Positions 30,540 through 42,596 of a DNA stretch of 64,000 bases are shown piece after piece. The notes under the pieces are model-generated. The model did no database searches, had not been told where the DNA came from, and was given only the letters and a program-made list of their open reading frames with translations. The translations under genes were made by a program, and so were the position numbers. The DNA is from Acheta domesticus (Eukaryota > Arthropoda > Insecta > Orthoptera > Gryllidae). Every line of letters begins with the position of its first letter. The first letter of the stretch is position 1. The stretch is from contig JAHLJT010002630.1 in assembly GCA_031308135.1 (NCBI GenBank), positions 99,100,918-99,164,917 on the forward strand, in the 5' to 3' direction.

Positions 30540-31614
30540 CTTCGTTGACCCCTATTCTCTCTGTATACGTTGATTTTATTGGTCGAATGACAACGCTTTA
30601 TGCGCACTCTCGTTCTTGTTTTCTCTTTGCGCAAGGACAAGCCTCAGTTTGCCGCGAGACGTACCTCGTACCAAGTGAGCGTGTTTTCTAACAAAGTTTT
30701 CTTTTGTACTAAAGTGATCCTTCAGTTTTATGCGTTACTGTATTACAATTAAAACCATAGTTTGTGTTCTCATTTTACTTCCCGAACAACAACAATAATC
30801 ACAGATTGAAGTAACAGAGTAACCTGCAACTACGCCCCTTCCGACTCAACAACACGAGACAAAATCGACGCGTCTTGTTCTCTTGGTGAAGAAGTAAGGT
30901 TATTTTTTCGTGGATCCTTTTAGAAACTTGTTTCTAAAAACGTGATTTTTGTTTTTCTAAGCAAGGAATGAAACACGCAGGACAATGAAGGAGAGAGAAG
31001 AAAACAATGTTAAGAGGAAAAGATGAGAAAATAACAGAAAGAAATTAATAAGGAAGATAAAAAAGAGGAGTAGTAAAGAAGGACGAGAAGGAAAACGAGA
31101 AGAGAAAAATATAAGAGTGGAAAGGATAAAATGGGAAAAAGAATAAGAATGTGAGGAAGATAAGAACAAAATAAGGGCAATAAGGACGCTAGAGTATACA
31201 AAAAATAAGAAGGAGGAAATGTATTAGGATGAGAGAAGCAGGAGGAGGAGTAAGAAATGGCAAAGCAAAATAAGAAAAATGGCAAGGTTCTTTTTCAATT
31301 CCCTTCCTGCCGCAATTCTCGCCCCCCCCCCGGGTGGAGTGGCCCTGGATGCTTCATCCCATGTGAGCATCGCAGAGAAAATACATCCCCACCTTTCCCA
31401 AACATCCGCTTCCAATCAAAGGACAAGCGCGATGACCCACACTGCGGATCGCCAGATCAGAGAGAGAAACCGCCTTGCCACATTTGCGGCATGGAAGAGA
31501 GGGCACACGCTAGACGACGGAGCATTTTCAAACAAAGCCAAAACAGCCTTCGAGAAATAAATCTCTAAATTACAATATTTCGCTCCTGAGACAATTCTAG
31601 GGTTACTTTATCGT
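30540..31614. other. Unassigned, with a purine-rich part
   Basis: About 30960-31260 is A/G-rich ([24 protein letters not shown]) without a fixed period. Two overlapping frames at 31257-31568 and 31279-31560 cover a GC-richer patch and show no domain I recognise; I do not call a gene. Confidence 0.4.
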
Positions 31615-32012
31615 AAGTAATACCACGAGTGCTTTGGAAGTTATCGATAAATCCCCGACTCGCGGAGGGAACTTATCAGAGAATTACAACTCACGAGTGG
31701 TATTTAATAGGACTATTACACGAATAAAATTATGTTTTATCAGAGTTCCACACTGCGCCAAATATTGAAAATATGTTTAAAATCAATGAGATTATGTTTT
31801 AGTACATAGGCGGTTTATTGGACATCGACATAGCGATTGATATATACCTCCTTCTAGGATACATGATTCACGGTTTATGATTGGCCAGGAGGGAAGAAGC
31901 GGTAAGAAAAATCGAATACGATAAACTTTTGAGATACACCGCCCTGATTGTGGCATTTTGTGTGTATACTCAAACACTATTGGTTTTAATTTCAGGAGTG
32001 GAATAGTCTCAC
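31615..32012. repeat. R1 hairpin-rich interspersed repeat, copy 2
   Basis: It matches 23155-23545. The hairpin arms AATACCACGAGTGCTTTGG and CACGAGTGGTATTT flank an extra ~30-bp GC-rich loop. The right end TTCAGGAGTGGAATAGTC matches copy 1. Confidence 0.65.
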
Positions 32013-33713
32013 TAAACTTCTTCCATTAATACCGCGTTATTTATGAAAATGTTGTCGCATGTACACACATTCAATGAATCAAGATAGCGTTTTTCACTCA
32101 ACACTCCTGAATTAGAATGGAAAATTCACGTACGAATTACAAAGAATACCTTTAAAAATGTCAGAAAATATTAAATGAATAGGCATTGTAATTGCAATTC
32201 GTGTTAGTTATTCAATAAATGTCCTCAAGAACTGGAGGTTTCTCAGCGGAGTCGTCTTTGGTGAGTGAAAATCTCTTCGGTTCTTGAAAGGGACTTAACG
32301 CATAAAGTTGTGCGTATCGTATCGCCTATCATCTTCGTGACGCATAAAGCTGTACGTAAAGTCGATACAGAAATGAAGCGTTGACAGTTCGAAATTCAAT
32401 ATTTTGTGTGCAACAGCAAGAATTTTGCTGAACAAAACGATACAAAATTGTTTTTCCAAAAAGTAGCATGCACACTGTTCTACAACAGCAAAGAAAATAC
32501 TTTCCAGTAGCTGCAATAAATTAAATATTTTTACAACAGTATGAATACTGCAGTAACAGAGTTTATTTAAGAGTCCCTTTTATACAATTAAAACATTGCA
32601 ATATGTTATCAATCAAAAAACAAATACAAAACTTATAAATTGCATGTCTTAAACGCAATACTTTTCGCAGAATAAAAGCTTTAATGTTTAAACTTTAAAT
32701 CCGGTTTTACAGGAAATTAATATACTGTTCTTACACTGTCAGAAAATATTTAGATAATAATTTTGCATTAGTAGTCCCGTAATGGTTTATTTAAATAATT
32801 GGGAAATGATATTTTTATTGCCAAAATGACTACGTAAATGTGCAAGAAAATCTAAGGAAAATGTTGCACTGAATTTTTCTGTTTGACGTGAGTTTCAACT
32901 TCTTTTTTCGTTAGCAAGTTACCTTTACCCTACCCTTCGTCCTGCAAATTGAAAACTGTAAGAAGGTCAGGTTCTATTTGAAACTGAAACTGTTCTGTAC
33001 AAGGGCATTGTTTCTTTTGGCATTATTTTTAGATGCAAAACCTTTGGACGTATATATTGTATTATAAAAGAGATTGTTTTTCTTTCTTGAGTGAAAATGT
33101 TATTATAATAAATACATTTCTTTACTTCTAGTATTTGTGTGCATTTAAATTGTTTAATGAAATAATTGAACGATTCGATTCATTTTTCCAATGCTGATGA
33201 AAATGATACTCAAATATTTTAAATCTATACGGATTGATGCATTTTAAATTATACGATGTGTGTGTGGAGTATATGCGGAACAGTTGTAAAAGTAGATTAC
33301 TTCTTTTTAATAACATTTCTTGAATTAAATTTTGAACTTCCACTTATAGTCTCTGTAGCGATGATGTGAATACGAATGTCAAAGTAAATTATAACGCAAT
33401 GGGAAAATAATTCTAACGCAAATTCTTCAATGAGAGTAATGTTTCAACTGCAGCTACACGAAGTTGAAACGCTTAGTAACATTCATCACTTTCATCCCGT
33501 GAAAAATATTTCTAGAAAATTCTGTATTTCTGCAAATGACGCAAATTAACCTCTGAACTCCGGAAAAACATTAATTATATTGCTTCTTCCTCCACAGCGA
33601 AACTACGGTCGACCCTCAAAATAGTGACAAATAGGAACAACTTAGTAAGTTATTCTTACTTTGGCATGAAGTCTAAAATGGTTGCACGGCTCTGTGCAAC
33701 ACTGTGTGTGTAG
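32013..33713. other. Unassigned AT-rich stretch
   Basis: No gene, RNA or transposon end recognised; short minus frames (32295-32516, 33128-33343) have no domain. Confidence 0.5.
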
Positions 33714-34264
33714 TAGAGGAGAGGTGGCACAGAGCATCAACTGATGTCACTGATGTGCCTCTGACCAAGAGGTCCTCGGCTCGAGTCCCGACGATGGCAG
33801 GATTATTTACACTACTTAAATAGCTAGACCGAATTCAGCCGCTGTCTGGAGGAAAATTCTAGCGGCCGGCTGCTCTGATCGGTAGTTTTCCAGGGTTTCT
33901 CCGTTCAATACCAGGTGAATGCCGGGGAAGTATTCTAACGAACAGGCTACGGACCGCGCGCGATCTTTCCTTCCCATTTCTTGTCCAATTCTACCTCTTA
34001 CGCACACTTACACTAACATGCACTACACTACCACACATACCGGGAGAACGGTCGGGAGCTTAGAGCTGGTCCCGGCTGGGGCGGTGCCCCGCTGGTGGGA
34101 GATACCTGGTTGAGGGGAAACCCCGCTAGTCGACGGTAGGTCGACGCCAGATCTCGCCAACCAGCGCGGCAGGATCACCGCCCCCTCCAGAGGTAAAACA
34201 CTACAATTACGAGACTAATAATTTTAGGCATATGACGCAACCGGAATCACTAGTAAATTAATCA
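33714..34264 (+). mobile_element. SINE-A, near full length (plus)
   Basis: The head reads GAGAGGTGGCACAGAGCATC (A box), with a degenerate B box GGCTCGAGTCCCG at about 33778. The body matches 26067-26639 in reverse, including GGGGCGGTGCCCCGCTGG and CGAGACTAATAATTTTAG. It ends near TAGTAAATTAATCAAC, an AATC-type tail. Confidence 0.85.
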
Positions 34265-34303
34265 ACACGTGCAGCGCGACTATTTTATTACGGTGCCGGG
34301 GTC

Positions 34304-34526
34304 GTAGAAAATTCTGCTCGGCCGACGGACCGCCCACTCGCCGGGGAACTGTGCACTTGACTCCTCCTGCCAACGCTGCGACGGGAGGTTTCCAAGGTCT
34401 CGCCCTACGAAGGGCGTGCTTTCCACGGCGAGACCTTGGAAACCACCCGTCGCAGCGTTGGCAGGGGGACTTGAGCGCTCCGTTCCCCGGCGAGTGAGGG
34501 CCTGTCGGCCGAGCAGAATTTTCTAC
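34304..34526. mobile_element. GC-rich foldback element, 223 bp
   Basis: It is nearly all inverted repeat. The left arm starts GTAGAAAATTCTGCTCGGCC and passes CTGCCAACGCTGCGACGGG and GGTTTCCAAGGTCTCGCC. The right arm is its reverse complement, ending GGCCGAGCAGAATTTTCTAC. The loop is about 20 bp (34415-34435). The arms differ at a few positions. The target duplication is not clear. Confidence 0.85.
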
Positions 34527-34582
34527 GTGGATCCATCCATCGTAGATCTCAGTCGTCATCCTCTGGTGGTGCGCAGCTGCGT

Positions 34583-34635
34583 GTTTAGCTAAACTGGTTT
34601 AGCTAAACTGGTAATGATAAGTTTAGCTAAACTGG
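34583..34635. repeat. Three copies of palindrome GTTTAGCTAAAC
   Basis: GTTTAGCTAAACTGG occurs at 34583, 34597 (sharing bases with the first) and about 34621, the last after a short spacer. Each is a 12-bp perfect palindrome. Function unknown; it could be a binding-site cluster or simple local duplication. Confidence 0.6.
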
Positions 34636-37284
34636 TGCACGTTGATGCCACTCTCGAATCTGTGAAGTAATGCTGGGCGAAAAACGTCCACAAAAATAAT
34701 TATTTTGTAAATACAGTAAGATTTATGGCTGTGAATTATATAGCACTCCTGACCTTCAAAGGAAGCTAGCACAAAGTTTCATCGATGTTGATTCTGTACA
34801 TTCAGAGATTATCGCGGTGAACGCAACGCATTTGTCTGTATGTTAGTACAGATTACGTCAATGTTGTGATAGTGTACAATATCGTTGAAGAGTTTCTATA
34901 GTATACGAGGTTTATTTTCAAGAAAAAAAGGTATTCGCCAAACTGTGGGATTGAGAAGCGCAGCTTGCCCTTCTGAGTGCGTTGTCCCGAGCCAAGAAAA
35001 ATACGTGAAGTCACAAGCGCACAGGGGCTTCATTCAAGGTCACCAAAAGAATGAGCGCTAGAAATGTATAATTAAGTTCGCAGTTCTACTTTATTTATAT
35101 TGTATCATTGTCATGAAAATGTTTTTATGTATATAGAATAACCGTTTAGCCTTCAAACAGCTTTTCACTTTTCAAATTTTCTGAACTCACTTCTTAAAGT
35201 TGATCACGCTGAGTGCAATTCTAAATTTCGATGTGAAACTGTGAATTCCTAATTTTGTACAACGCACTACTGACGCAGGCAGTTTGCTTCAGACTCCTGA
35301 AAAAAGTGGCCGAGAGTGTACATGAAGAGAAAGGAAAGTCTGTTCGCTTTTGAACTGACTCGTGTTGACATTCCCTCGCTACCAAAGATTTTTTTAAACA
35401 GTGCACTGGATGATATCCGTTGTTTCATTTACGTTCGTATGAGTACTTATAATGGATCTGAGGGTTTGTTTAGGTTAATGGTCTACAATTTAAATGTAAT
35501 GGCTCAAGAAAAATGTAAGTTTTTATGAAGCTTACGAATGATTTAATGAAAAGTAAACACTGTGGAAAGCAGCTAAATTCAGGAATAATATCCGTCAAAA
35601 ATGCTTTAACATTTAAAGCTGAAACATTTGTACATAATGGATGGTCACAGTTTGAAACAATCTACCCCAGTTTACACTCGTTTTTATCCTCTTTTAAATT
35701 ATGCGAAAAATGTACACATTTTTTTTATCCTACAAAAGTATATCTTATTCCAATTAATAATTTGTTACTTTTCAATATTAATCAAAGAGAGTATTATTTG
35801 TTTTTTAATTAATCGATTACAATCAACTGAAGGAGTTTTGCCTACACAGTGCTCTTACAGCGAAGTGAAATCAAATTACGCAAATGCTTTAAAATATTCA
35901 TCATCAATACTCTATATGATCACCTACTAATCATATATTCGTGAATTTCACACACGACTAATTACAATATCCTCAAACAGAATGTCTCTCAAATACAATT
36001 CATTATCTCTTAATCCTGAATGTACATTTGAACCCAAAAGAAAGCAATGATGTGAGGAAGCCCTGGTGCAATAGTCAACCGCTAGAGAGATTTGGTACCG
36101 ACCTAATCAATGTGTTGAATGGCTGACCGATTTAAATATTTACAATTACCGCAATCTTTTTATAAGTTACTTTGTTATGCGAATAAAATTGAAAAATTTT
36201 ACGTGCTATCGACGGATGAAGGTAAAATGTATTCGTTGTAAAGCCGCTTCATGGAATGCATCTAATATTATATGGTGCGTTTAATAGTAGTAGTTATGTG
36301 AATTCTTTATTCTTATGTTTAATTCATTGCTATCAAATTTGTGGATTATGTGAACGTAACTGTGAAATCTGGGAAAGCATAAATCATCGCAAAATGCCGA
36401 AATCCAGCGTTATCTCATGAATCCAGGGCTGACAATAAAATAATAGACACAAACAACAAACAAACCGTAAATAAATTATCGGTTTGAATTACCGTTGGTA
36501 AATAGTAGACAATGTTTCATTTCTTTCCTACCTTTGTTAGACAAAATAATTTGAAAAACAGTGCTACATTTCCTTCGTAAATTCAGAATTACTGTTTGCG
36601 AAATAATTTGAAACACTTGAAAATGCTCATAGCATTGGCTGTGCTGGGTAGCTTAATGACAAAATCCCTTGGACATAAACCTGGAGACTTCAATTCCCGA
36701 TCGCGGTGAGATTTCGAAATATTAAATGTTTGTGAAACAGACAGCGCCGAATTTACTACCAAACAAAAGAAGTAGCTACTTAGGGTTTTAAACGTAAAAA
36801 ATATTTTTGATCTAAAAATAGTTGTTAATGTGTTTGTAATTCGAGAAAATATTTCCAAGTTTTCATTTGTATTTAAACAAAACATTATTCTATAATAATT
36901 ATATGATTTTGGCGAATCTGAAGAAATTTCTCTCTGGAGAGAAGTCCCCAAACACGACTTTGTGCTCGTGAGCAGCGCTGTAAATAAATCTGGTGTTGAA
37001 AATAGTGCCACCTGTCTATAATACCATTCGAATTCGTCACGGTAGATTGATAACCTCAAATCTCCATATTCCCTCCTGTATTTTCTGTTTACTTCATGAT
37101 AAAATATAATTATGAAAGAAGAGTAATAAATAAAAGTAAATAACAAATCGAGCATCTTAAATAATTGAGTTCTCCAGTATTGAAAAGTTCAACGAGAAAG
37201 GAAAATAAAATTCTCCTTCCTGGCTATGATTTTTCTCTTCATTACACAACTGTCCTATCTGGAGTTACGACATATGCTAATCAG

Positions 37285-38037
37285 TAGAGACCAATTTTTA
37301 TGTAATTACATATTTTTATGTCTTTCTACTTACTGTTCTCAAATCTGTAATCTTGACGAATCGTCGCCTTCCTAACACAATACCCAATTTTGTTCGTTAC
37401 ATATTTTTACATATTTAGTATTATATAATATATTTTACATATTTTGCTATTTTCACAGAATATTTTTAATTCTATGAATTTTCCACAATTTTATTAAATA
37501 AAAAATAGCAGTTTTTCGTACATTGTTGGTGAAATCTAGAAGTGAAAGAATCATTGACGCCGTGGAGTCAATATAACCGCGCGTTTTGTAACCTTTATCC
37601 TTAATTTCCGAGGAAAATTGGTGATCGCCGACGTGTCCAAGAGAATGTTGCTAGCTGTAGTGATTGTTCGCTGACCCTAGATATCATCAGTTTGTACGAT
37701 GGTATCTATTGCATCTAGTTTGGAGGTTTATACTAAGTTCCTAGATAAAAATACACGAAGCTCTTATTACTGACGGGAAAGTTGTATGATGCAAAGTATG
37801 CAACAACTTGTGCTCTCTAAATGGTTTTCAAAACGTTTGTATTCATTTTAAAATGTATTTAGAAGACTTTTTATCAATGTAATTTCGTATAAAGTAAATT
37901 TCTTAAAAGTTAGCGAGAATATTTTATTATTACATATTTTATCCCATTTCACAAATTTCTTACATATTTTTACTGTTTTCATTACATGTTTGCGTACATA
38001 TTTTGACGTTTAATACTACATATTTTTCCGGTCTCTA
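37285..38037. mobile_element. hAT-like element (TAGAGACC ends), right copy
   Basis: 753 bp with termini TAGAGACC and CCGGTCTCTA. The target duplication CTAATCAG (37277-37284) and CTAATTAG (38038-38045) carries one substitution. Paralogue of 3207-3958. Confidence 0.85.
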
Positions 38038-38045
38038 CTAATTAG

Positions 38046-38108
38046 TAGAACGGATTGCTGTTGAGGTAAGGAGAAGGCCTTGACTCACCTCGCTCAAGGG
38101 GCAGTGGA

Positions 38109-38148
<40 letters not shown>

Positions 38149-38365
38149 AGTGCGGCGAGGGCGGCCGTCCGCCGTGGAATCAGCAACAGCACTGAGCGAA
38201 CGCCGCGCGCCGCGCCGCGCACGCGCCCGCCGTGCAGGGCCCGCGCAGCCGCCGTGCCGCCGCACGCCCGCCCTTCCACCCCCCTCCACCCCCGCAATCC
38301 AAGGCAGGAGGCACAGTGGGCGGAGCACGGGGATGCGCGGTACAAAGGCACGACAGTTTGCTCTC
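38046..38365. other. GC-rich tract with GGC run, right copy
   Basis: As at 3967-4296, but the (GGC)n run near 38110-38141 is purer and longer. No gene is supported. Confidence 0.5.
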
Positions 38366-39205
38366 ACTCTCTTTCCTTCTTTCTCTCTTTCCGTCTTTCT
38401 CTCTTTCCGTCTTTCTCTCTTTCCGTCTTTTTCTCTTTCCGTCTTTTTCTCTTTCCTTCTTTCTCTCTTTCCTTCTTTCTCTCTTTCCTTCTTTCTCTCT
38501 TTCCTTCTTTCTCTCCTTTCCGTCTTTCTCTCTTTCCGTCTTTCTCTCTTTCCTTCTTTCTCTCTTTCCGTCTTTCTCTCTTTCCGTCTTTCTCTCTTTC
38601 CGTCTTTCTCTTTTTTCCTTCTCTCTCTTTTTCCGTCTTTCTCTCTTTCCGTCTTTCTCTCTTTCCTTCTTTCTCTTTTTACTTCTTTATCCTTTTCCTT
38701 CTTTCTCTCATTCCTTCTTTCTCTCATTCCTTCTTTCTCTCTTTCCTTCTTTCTCTCTTTCCTTCTTTCTCTCTTCCTTCTTTCTCTCTTTCCTTCTTTC
38801 TCTCTTTCCGTCTTTCTCTCTTTCCGTCTTTCTCTCTTTCCTTCTTTCTCTCTTTCCTTCTTTCCTTCTTTCTCTCTTTCCTTCTTTCTCTCTTTCCGTC
38901 TTTCTCTCTTTCCGTCTTTCTCTCTTTCCTTCTTTCTCTTTTTACTTCTTTATCTTTTCCTTCTTTCTCTCATTCCTTCTTTCTCTCATTCCTTCTTTGT
39001 CTTTCCTCCTTTTTATTTTTCCTTTTTCCTTCTTTTTCTCTTTCCTTCTTTGTCTTTCCATCTTTCTCTCTTTCTTTCTTTGTCTTTCCATCTTTCTCTG
39101 TACCTTATTTTTCTCGTTCCTTCTTTCTCACTTTCTTTCCTTATTTCTTTCCCTCTTCCTTTCTTTCGTTCTTTCTGTCTCTGTCACTTTTCTTCTTTCT
39201 CTCTA
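38366..39205 (+). repeat. CTTTC/CTTTCC polypyrimidine array, right copy
   Basis: A more regular version of 4297-5190, mostly TTTCTCTCTTTCCTTC and TTTCTCTCTTTCCGTC units. Confidence 0.95.
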
Positions 39206-39880
39206 GGGGGCTCAGGGCATCAGGGCGGTGTCACTGCAGTCCTTGATCGGGAGAACTTGGGGTTCGAGTCCAGACTGTGGCACGATTGTTGACACTTGCT
39301 GGCGCGTGAGGGCCTGTCTTCACGATGGAATATCTCACGGCATTTCGCATCTTTCTCGGTCGTGCCGCTAGATGTTGTATGATCGCCAACACGGCTCCAT
39401 ACGATCGCGATCGCGCGACATCTAGCGGCACGACCGAGAAAGACGCGAAATGCCGTGAGATATTCCATCGAGAAGACAGGCCCTCACGCGCCAAAAAATA
39501 AAATCCCAAGCACAGGTCGAATTCAGCCGGCTGCTCTGAAGGTTTGTTTTCCGCGGTTTCTCCGATCAACACCAAACGAATATCGGAGCAGTACCCTAAC
39601 AAACTGGCCGTGCGCGATCTTTCGTTCCTTTTTCCTTCTCCTATCCTCAGCTCCTACACTACCACATAGGCCAGGAGACCAGTCGGGAGCTGTTCTCGGT
39701 TTGGGCGGTGCCCCGCTGTGGGAGATACCTGGTTGGCGATGTCCTCGCTAGCCGACGAGTAGTTCAGGACCGGATCTCGCCATGTAACGACGGACGCCGC
39801 CTCCTCCCTACAAGAAACACGCTCAATACTTACAGGAATTAATGGCCGTAGCCGTTTACGCGCCCGGAAACAAGTTATCG
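39206..39880 (+). mobile_element. SINE-A interrupted by MITE M
   Basis: The head with B box GGGGTTCGAGTCC at about 39259 runs to about 39299. The SINE resumes at about 39513 with GTCGAATTCAGCCGGCTGCT and continues to GGAATTAATGGCCGTAGCCG and a TCGATCAATC tail near 39888. The left segment copy shows the same arrangement, so the MITE insertion predates the duplication. Confidence 0.85.
39300..39512. mobile_element. Palindromic MITE M, copy 2 (complete foldback)
   Basis: The left arm is GGCGCGTGAGGGCCTGTCTT...CTCGGTCGTGCCGCTAGATG; the right arm is its reverse complement, ending GGCCCTCACGCGCC. The centre near 39397-39415 has GATCGCGATCGCGCGAC. The arms are nearly identical, so it can form a ~95-bp stem. 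Confidence 0.85.
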
Positions 39881-39954
39881 ATCAATCTTTGTTTTTTGTT
39901 GTTGTTGTTCCGGGAATCGGCCATCGTGGGGCCACGCGATACGTGCATCCCGTC

Positions 39955-41008
39955 GGGGCTCAGACTTGATTATCGGGGTAGGTGCACATTACTTTCTACG
40001 GGGGAGACCAGCAATTTTTAATGCTGATTTAATTTTTATACCCGAGTATTGTTAGCCCTGAGGGATGGAGTGAAATTATGATGGTGAATGATGAAATAGA
40101 CATACACAAATATACAGAGACACACACAATACAACCCTGAGGGATGGAGTGAAATTATGATGATGAATGATGAAATAGATATACACAAACATACAGAGAC
40201 ACACAATACAACCCTGAGGGATGGGTTGAAATTATGATGGTGAATGATGAAATAGACATACACAAACATACAGAGACACGCACAATACAACCATGAGGGA
40301 TGGGGTGAAATTATGATGGTGAATGATGAAATAGACATACACAAATATACAGAGACACACACAATACAACCCTGAGGGATGGGGTGAAATTATGATGGTG
40401 AATGATGAAATAGACATACACAAACATACAGAGACACACAATACAACCCTGAGGGATGGGGTGAAATTATGATGGTGAATGATGAAATAGACATACAAAA
40501 ACATACAGAGACACGCACAATACAACCATGAGGGATGGGTTGAAATTATGATGGTGAATGATGAAATAGACATACACAAACATACAGAGACACGCACAAT
40601 ACAACCATGAGGGATGGGGTGAAATTATGATGGTGAATGATGAAATAGACATACACAAATATACAGAGACACACACAATACAACCCTGAGGGATGGGTTG
40701 AAATTATGATGGTGAATGATGAAATAGACATACACAAACCTACAGAGACACGCACAATACAACCATGAGGGATGGGGTGAAATTATGATGGTGAATGATG
40801 AAATAGACATACACAAATATACAGAGACACACACAATACAACCCTGAGGGATGGGGTGAAATTATGATGGTGAATGATGAAATAGACATACACAAACATA
40901 CAGAGACACACAATACAACCATGCCCGACGCGGGTCTCGAACCCGCGATCTTTTGGTTCGAAACCGCTACTGCATTACTACTGCTTTAGCGATCTCGGCC
41001 ATCAGATA
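39955..41008 (-). mobile_element. SINE-B with an expanded internal array
   Basis: The minus-strand head at 41008-40920 has A box TGGCCGAGATCGC and B box GGGTTCGAGACCCGCG. The 3' end at about 39965-40050 (GATTATCGGGGTAGGTGCAC) matches 11045-11104. The body unit, single in 11045-12372, is present about 11 times here. The empty piggyBac-like target lies at about 40014-40026. Confidence 0.85.
40056..40919 (+). repeat. 77/79-bp tandem array, ~11 copies
   Basis: Starts at about 40056, 40135, 40212, 40291 and 40370, then onward at 77- or 79-bp steps. The unit includes CCTGAGGGATGGGGTGAAAT, TATGATGGTGAATGATGAAA and TACACAAACATACAGAGACA. The 2-bp length difference is one AC in the ACACACA run. Copies are almost identical, suggesting recent amplification. 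Minus frames (VSVYLCMSISSFT...) are artefacts. Confidence 0.97.
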
Positions 41009-41009
41009 G

Positions 41010-41140
41010 GCCTTTGTTTCTTTATTATTTCTTTCTTTTTTCTTTCCTTTTCTTTCTATCTTCTTTCCTTCTCTCGTTATCTTTCTTTCCTTTCTATTTT
41101 CTTTCCTTCTCTCGTTCTCTTTCTTTCCTTTTCCTTGTAT
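41010..41140 (+). repeat. Short pyrimidine-rich microsatellite
   Basis: TTTCTTTCCTTTCTATTTTC-like units, about 130 bp, bordering SINE-B. Confidence 0.7.
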
Positions 41141-41460
41141 ATTTACAGCAACGCACGAAATTGATCATACACTGTATGAACATTTACTCATACACGTATG
41201 TTACCAGAAATAAAACAGTGTTACAGATTACTACATTGATTATTTAGTTTTAACTCTGTCCGTGTTTTGTAATGCGTACTTACTGCAGAACATCGACTCA
41301 CTATCGCGAATTCGGATTGATGATCGATTATTCGATGGTACTGCTGATGAAATAACTATTTCCCCACACGGGAAATCCTTCCGTCTATAAATATAATGCA
41401 AGCTGGTCCATGATGCTTCGTCAATGGAAAGTAATATAACTATTTGGTTGTTTGTCAACG

Positions 41461-41488
41461 TTTCGGAAATTTTATTTCCATCATCAGG
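41461..41488 (-). ncRNA. Hammerhead-ribozyme-like core (minus)
   Basis: On the minus strand CTGATGA (41488-41482), one T, GGAAA (41480-41476) pairing TTTCC (41470-41466), then GAAAC (41465-41461) and GTTGACAAAC. Both core boxes are intact and the stem is paired. No acceptable cleavage triplet or helix I is evident, so activity is doubtful. The 1 kb on its upstream side (41490-42590) has no recognisable Penelope frame. Confidence 0.4.
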
Positions 41489-41489
41489 T

Positions 41490-42590
41490 AATGTGAGAAT
41501 CAAAAAACAAAATCATTAAGTTAATTAAACACTCAAGCCTGTGTTTTCTCATAGAATTACATAAAAATTGTTACAGCAGCATTACTGCAACATCAAAACA
41601 ATTAAAACACGGAAGGAAATAATAAAATATTATAACAATACCTTGCAACTACAAAAAAGAAACAAAGAACTGAAGCTAGTTAATACTGTGGTGATAAACC
41701 ACATGTGATGGGGAGCAAAGCTAGGAAGCAATACACCACCACACGCGTTTGATGTTCGTACAGCGTTAGGAGGAAGGGAAAAACGTTTATGTTTTACTGT
41801 GTGGCAAACCAACGAACCCCTGGTAACAAACACTCTTTTCACAAAACCAATATTGCAAAAAAATCTCGTTACAAATAAAATACAAATATGATTGTGTTAA
41901 ATACTTAAACAAATTCATATACGAGAAATAAAAGGCAACTTTTTTTTCATTTTATATATTTTTATTTGCAATCTGTTACATCCGAACAATAGGCAAATGT
42001 TTTGATACAGTTACAATGGCAGGTGAAGGAACTGGGCATTTACAGTCCTTCATGGATTCTTTTTCAGTAATGAACAAATAAACATTGTGAACAAATAATA
42101 ATAATAAAGTGCAAATATAACATAATAAGACAAATATTATCACTATGAACACAATAAATTTTACATAGATAAATATGATCATAACAGAAACACAATACAC
42201 AATATACAAATACACTTACATTTTTGGCAATCGTGGACATAATTATTTTATGTTTGAACAAAAGTTAATAATTTCAATTTTTTTAGTTAATTACAATATA
42301 ATTTTCTATAGCAGTACAACATATATCTTGCGTTTAACAATCAAACCTATTTAAGAGATCCAGAGGATGAAATCTGTACAATCTTCTTAAGTCTTGGGTA
42401 TTGTCGAGTAAGTTTAATGCTAGGTAATTTGGCAAGGTAATTAGGCTAGGCGACTTCAACACACTGTTTTAAGCAAGATCCCGCTCGCATTGTCACGCGT
42501 TCCGAAGTAACCCCAGAAACGGAACGAAGTACTATTCTGCGGAGAGCGAGAGTCAGGTATTACACGTTCACTTTACATTTGCAGATGCCA
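41490..42590. other. Unassigned AT-rich stretch
   Basis: No gene or transposon end recognised. Frames up to 79 codons show no domain. Confidence 0.5.
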
Positions 42591-42596
42591 GAATTA

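Larger units (their letters stand above)
34769..39397 (+). repeat. Right copy of the ~4.7-kb duplicated segment
   Basis: It matches 1-5382 in order and orientation, lacking the Penelope insertion. Components: 34787-37276 unassigned AT-rich DNA; hAT 37285-38037; GC-rich tract 38046-38365; pyrimidine array 38366-39205; SINE-A/MITE from 39206. A 188-codon minus frame at 36589-37155 is interrupted in the left copy (about 2520-3075), which argues against coding. Confidence 0.9.

Noticed and set aside
36589..37155. 188-codon minus frame in the right segment copy
   Set aside because: No recognisable domain, and the left copy (about 2520-3075) breaks the frame by indels.
40036..40922. Series of membrane-like minus frames (VSVYLCMSISSF...)
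   Set aside because: Translations of the 77/79-bp array, which shift frame from unit to unit.
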